Under the pieces are notes generated by a model that was not told the DNA's origin, made no database searches, and saw only the letters and a program-made list of their open reading frames with translations. From Devosia sp. (lineage in GTDB: Bacteria; Pseudomonadota; Alphaproteobacteria; Rhizobiales; Devosiaceae), in contig JAQGKH010000068.1 in NCBI GenBank assembly GCA_028290225.1, positions 1-14,443 on the forward strand: a DNA stretch of 14,443 nt, written 5' to 3'. Shown piece after piece: positions 12,897 through 14,443 of the stretch (its first letter is position 1; each line of letters opens with the position of its first letter). The translations under genes and the position numbers were made by a program.

Positions 12897-14443
12897 ATGA
12901 GCGAAGATGCCGTCGATTACATCATTGTAGGCGCCGGTTCGGCCGGTTGCGTGGTCGCCGGACGGCTGACCGAAAATCGGCAAACCACGGTGGCCCTCCT
13001 GGAGGCCGGCGGCAGCGACCGCAACATCTTTATCAGCATGCCCGCCGGCTTCCTGCAACTGATGGAAACCGGAGAGGTGGACTGGGGCTATGCCACGGTG
13101 CCCCAGCAACATCTGGCAGGCCGCCGCATCCATTCGCCGCGCGGCAAGGTGCTGGGCGGGTCCAGCTCGGTCAATGGCATGGTTTATGTGCGTGGCGACC
13201 GCTCCGACTTCGACCACTGGTCACAGCTGGGCAATCGCGGCTGGTCATTTGAGGATTGCCTGCCCTATTTCCGCCGCTCGGAAAATTTCGAGGCGGGCGA
13301 GGGCGGTCCGGCGCGCGGCCATGGCGGCCCCCTGCGCGTGACGCGGCGCGGCATCCGCCATCCCTATGCCAAGGCCTTCTACGAGGCCTGCCGCCAATAT
13401 GGGCTGCCGGACAATGACGACTTCAACGGCGGTGACGACCAGGAAGGGGTCGGCCCCACCGACAGCACCATGGCCGACAACAAGCGCTGGAGCAGTTCGC
13501 GCGCCTTTCTTTGGCCAGCCCTGTCCCGGCCCAATCTTCGGGTATTGACCAAGGCGCATGCCACGAAGGTCATTTTCGAAGGCAAGCGCGCCGTGGGCGT
13601 GGAGTTCATGCACAAAGGCGCCCTGCGCCAGCTCCGGGCCCGGCGCGAGGTGATCCTGTGCGGAGGCGCGGTGAATTCCCCGCAACTCCTGCAACTGTCA
13701 GGCGTCGGTGATGGCCAACACCTGCAAGATCTGGGCATCTCGGTCGTGCACGGCCTCAAGGGCGTGGGCCGCAACCTGCAGGACCACCCCGGCCTTGGCG
13801 GCGTCAAGCAGCGCTCGAGTGTCCCCATCAGCCTATATTCCCAGGTGTCGCTGTTCGCCAAGGCACGGGCGCTGGGGCAGTATCTGCTGACCGGGGGCGG
13901 CCCTGCAGCCAATAATGGCTTGGAAGTAATGGCCTTTGTGCGATCGCGGCCCGGGCTGGCGGCGCCCGACCTGCAATATTTCATGACCATGCTGATGTAT
14001 GAGGACAGCGGGCGCCGCATCGTGCCCGGGCATGGCTATATGGTGGTGTTTACCCTGCAACGGCCCGAAAGCCGCGGCACGGTGATGATTCGCTCGTCCA
14101 ACCCCACGGCCGCGCCCGAGATCGATCCGAACTACTTCGAGCGGGAAATCGACCTGCAGACGATGCGCGAGGGCGTGAAGATCGGACGCAAGATCTTTGC
14201 ACAACACGCTTTCGACCCGTTCCGAGCCGACGAATACGCGCCCGGGCCGAAGGTGGTGACCGACAACGAGATCGAGGACTGGATCCGCTTGAACGTGGAT
14301 TCCAACTACCATCTCTCGGGCACCTGCAAGATGGGCGCCGACGACATGGCGGTGGTCGACGACCGGTTGCGTGTGCGGGGCGTGGATGGCCTGCGGGTCA
14401 TCGATGCCTCGATCATGCCCACGGTGGTGAGCGGCAACACCAA
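12897..14443 (+). CDS. GMC-family FAD-dependent alcohol dehydrogenase 2 (3' end missing)
   Basis: Second GMC flavoprotein; 515 complete codons are visible and the frame is still open at the window end. The FAD motif is DYIIVGAGSAGCVVAGRL with LLEAGG. GMC signature 1 is GKVLGGSSSVNGMVYVRG and signature 2 GAVNSPQLLQLSGVG. The active-site His is in YHLSGTCKMG (H472). The window stops inside the codon for the expected active-site Asn (residue 516; the partial codon reads AA, after SGNT), so roughly 20 residues are missing by comparison with GMC 1. GGAG lies before the ATG with ~6-8 nt spacing. It shares the fold and motifs of GMC 1 but is clearly diverged, so it is not a recent duplicate. It is divergent from the hydratase/CoA-transferase operon and has its own LacI-type operator. 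It probably oxidises another alcohol, or another hydroxyl of the same compound, in the pathway. Confidence 0.9.
   Translation, partial: MSEDAVDYIIVGAGSAGCVVAGRLTENRQTTVALLEAGGSDRNIFISMPAGFLQLMETGEVDWGYATVPQQHLAGRRIHSPRGKVLGGSSSVNGMVYVRGDRSDFDHWSQLGNRGWSFEDCLPYFRRSENFEAGEGGPARGHGGPLRVTRRGIRHPYAKAFYEACRQYGLPDNDDFNGGDDQEGVGPTDSTMADNKRWSSSRAFLWPALSRPNLRVLTKAHATKVIFEGKRAVGVEFMHKGALRQLRARREVILCGGAVNSPQLLQLSGVGDGQHLQDLGISVVHGLKGVGRNLQDHPGLGGVKQRSSVPISLYSQVSLFAKARALGQYLLTGGGPAANNGLEVMAFVRSRPGLAAPDLQYFMTMLMYEDSGRRIVPGHGYMVVFTLQRPESRGTVMIRSSNPTAAPEIDPNYFEREIDLQTMREGVKIGRKIFAQHAFDPFRADEYAPGPKVVTDNEIEDWIRLNVDSNYHLSGTCKMGADDMAVVDDRLRVRGVDGLRVIDASIMPTVVSGNT

Noticed and set aside
10993..12900. 635-aa open frame on the plus strand
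   Set aside because: It is antisense to the CoA-transferase and hydratase genes, which have clear family motifs, coupled starts and ribosome-binding sites. Long antisense frames are common in GC-rich DNA, and its sequence shows no family motif.
7452..14443. Polyethylene glycol (peg) operon
   Set aside because: GMC and ALDH fit, but the AraC-type regulator, TonB receptor, permease and acyl-CoA ligase as I recall them are absent. A crotonase and CaiB-type enzyme are not part of that operon.
1..14443. Mobile element, CRISPR array, tRNA or rRNA
   Set aside because: No transposase or integrase, regularly spaced repeats, tRNA-like cloverleaf or rRNA sequence was seen on reading both strands.

Overview
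The window looks like chromosomal DNA of a GC-rich alphaproteobacterium, most likely Hyphomicrobiales and possibly Devosia-like. The basis is the high GC content, the base usage of the genes, a DUF1236-type secreted protein and a PhoP/PhoQ-like pair of alphaproteobacterial type. This placement is inference. I see no IS element, integrase, CRISPR array, rRNA or tRNA.

Layout: (1) 1-1754 (+): the 3' part of an OmpR/PhoB-type response regulator, overlapping by GTGA a PhoQ-like sensor histidine kinase. (2) 1763-2830 (-): three small envelope genes facing the kinase: a 53-aa membrane or secreted peptide, a DUF1236-type secreted protein, and a 64-aa single-span membrane protein. (3) 2831-3395: a long non-coding stretch with a low-GC core, a perfect 16-bp palindrome and a wide inverted repeat. 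(4) 3396-4295 (+): a signal-peptide-bearing outer-membrane beta-barrel of the MetA/phenol-degradation 'transporter' type. (5) 4352-14443: a catabolic island with SDR and Gfo/Idh/MocA oxidoreductases (-), a LacI-family regulator (-), GMC dehydrogenase 1 plus aldehyde dehydrogenase (+), a CaiB-type CoA-transferase and crotonase/enoyl-CoA hydratase pair (-), and a second GMC dehydrogenase (+) that runs off the end of the window.

The main observation is that six copies of a LacI-type operator (core AAGAAAnCGnTTTCTT) lie in the control regions of these island transcription units and nowhere else that I noticed. They are at 6084, 7238, 7346, 7421, 12748 and 12844. This ties at least eight genes into one predicted local regulon under the LacI protein at 6139-7179. 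The enzymes fit a peripheral route: alcohol to aldehyde (GMC), aldehyde to acid (ALDH), acid to acyl-CoA (CaiB-type transferase), then hydration of an enoyl-CoA (crotonase). The SDR and Gfo/Idh/MocA enzymes add further NAD(P)-linked steps. The substrate cannot be read from the sequence, and no transporter of the island is visible unless the porin-like protein serves it. Operator and Shine-Dalgarno positions also support GTG starts, shorter than the longest reading frames, for several island genes.
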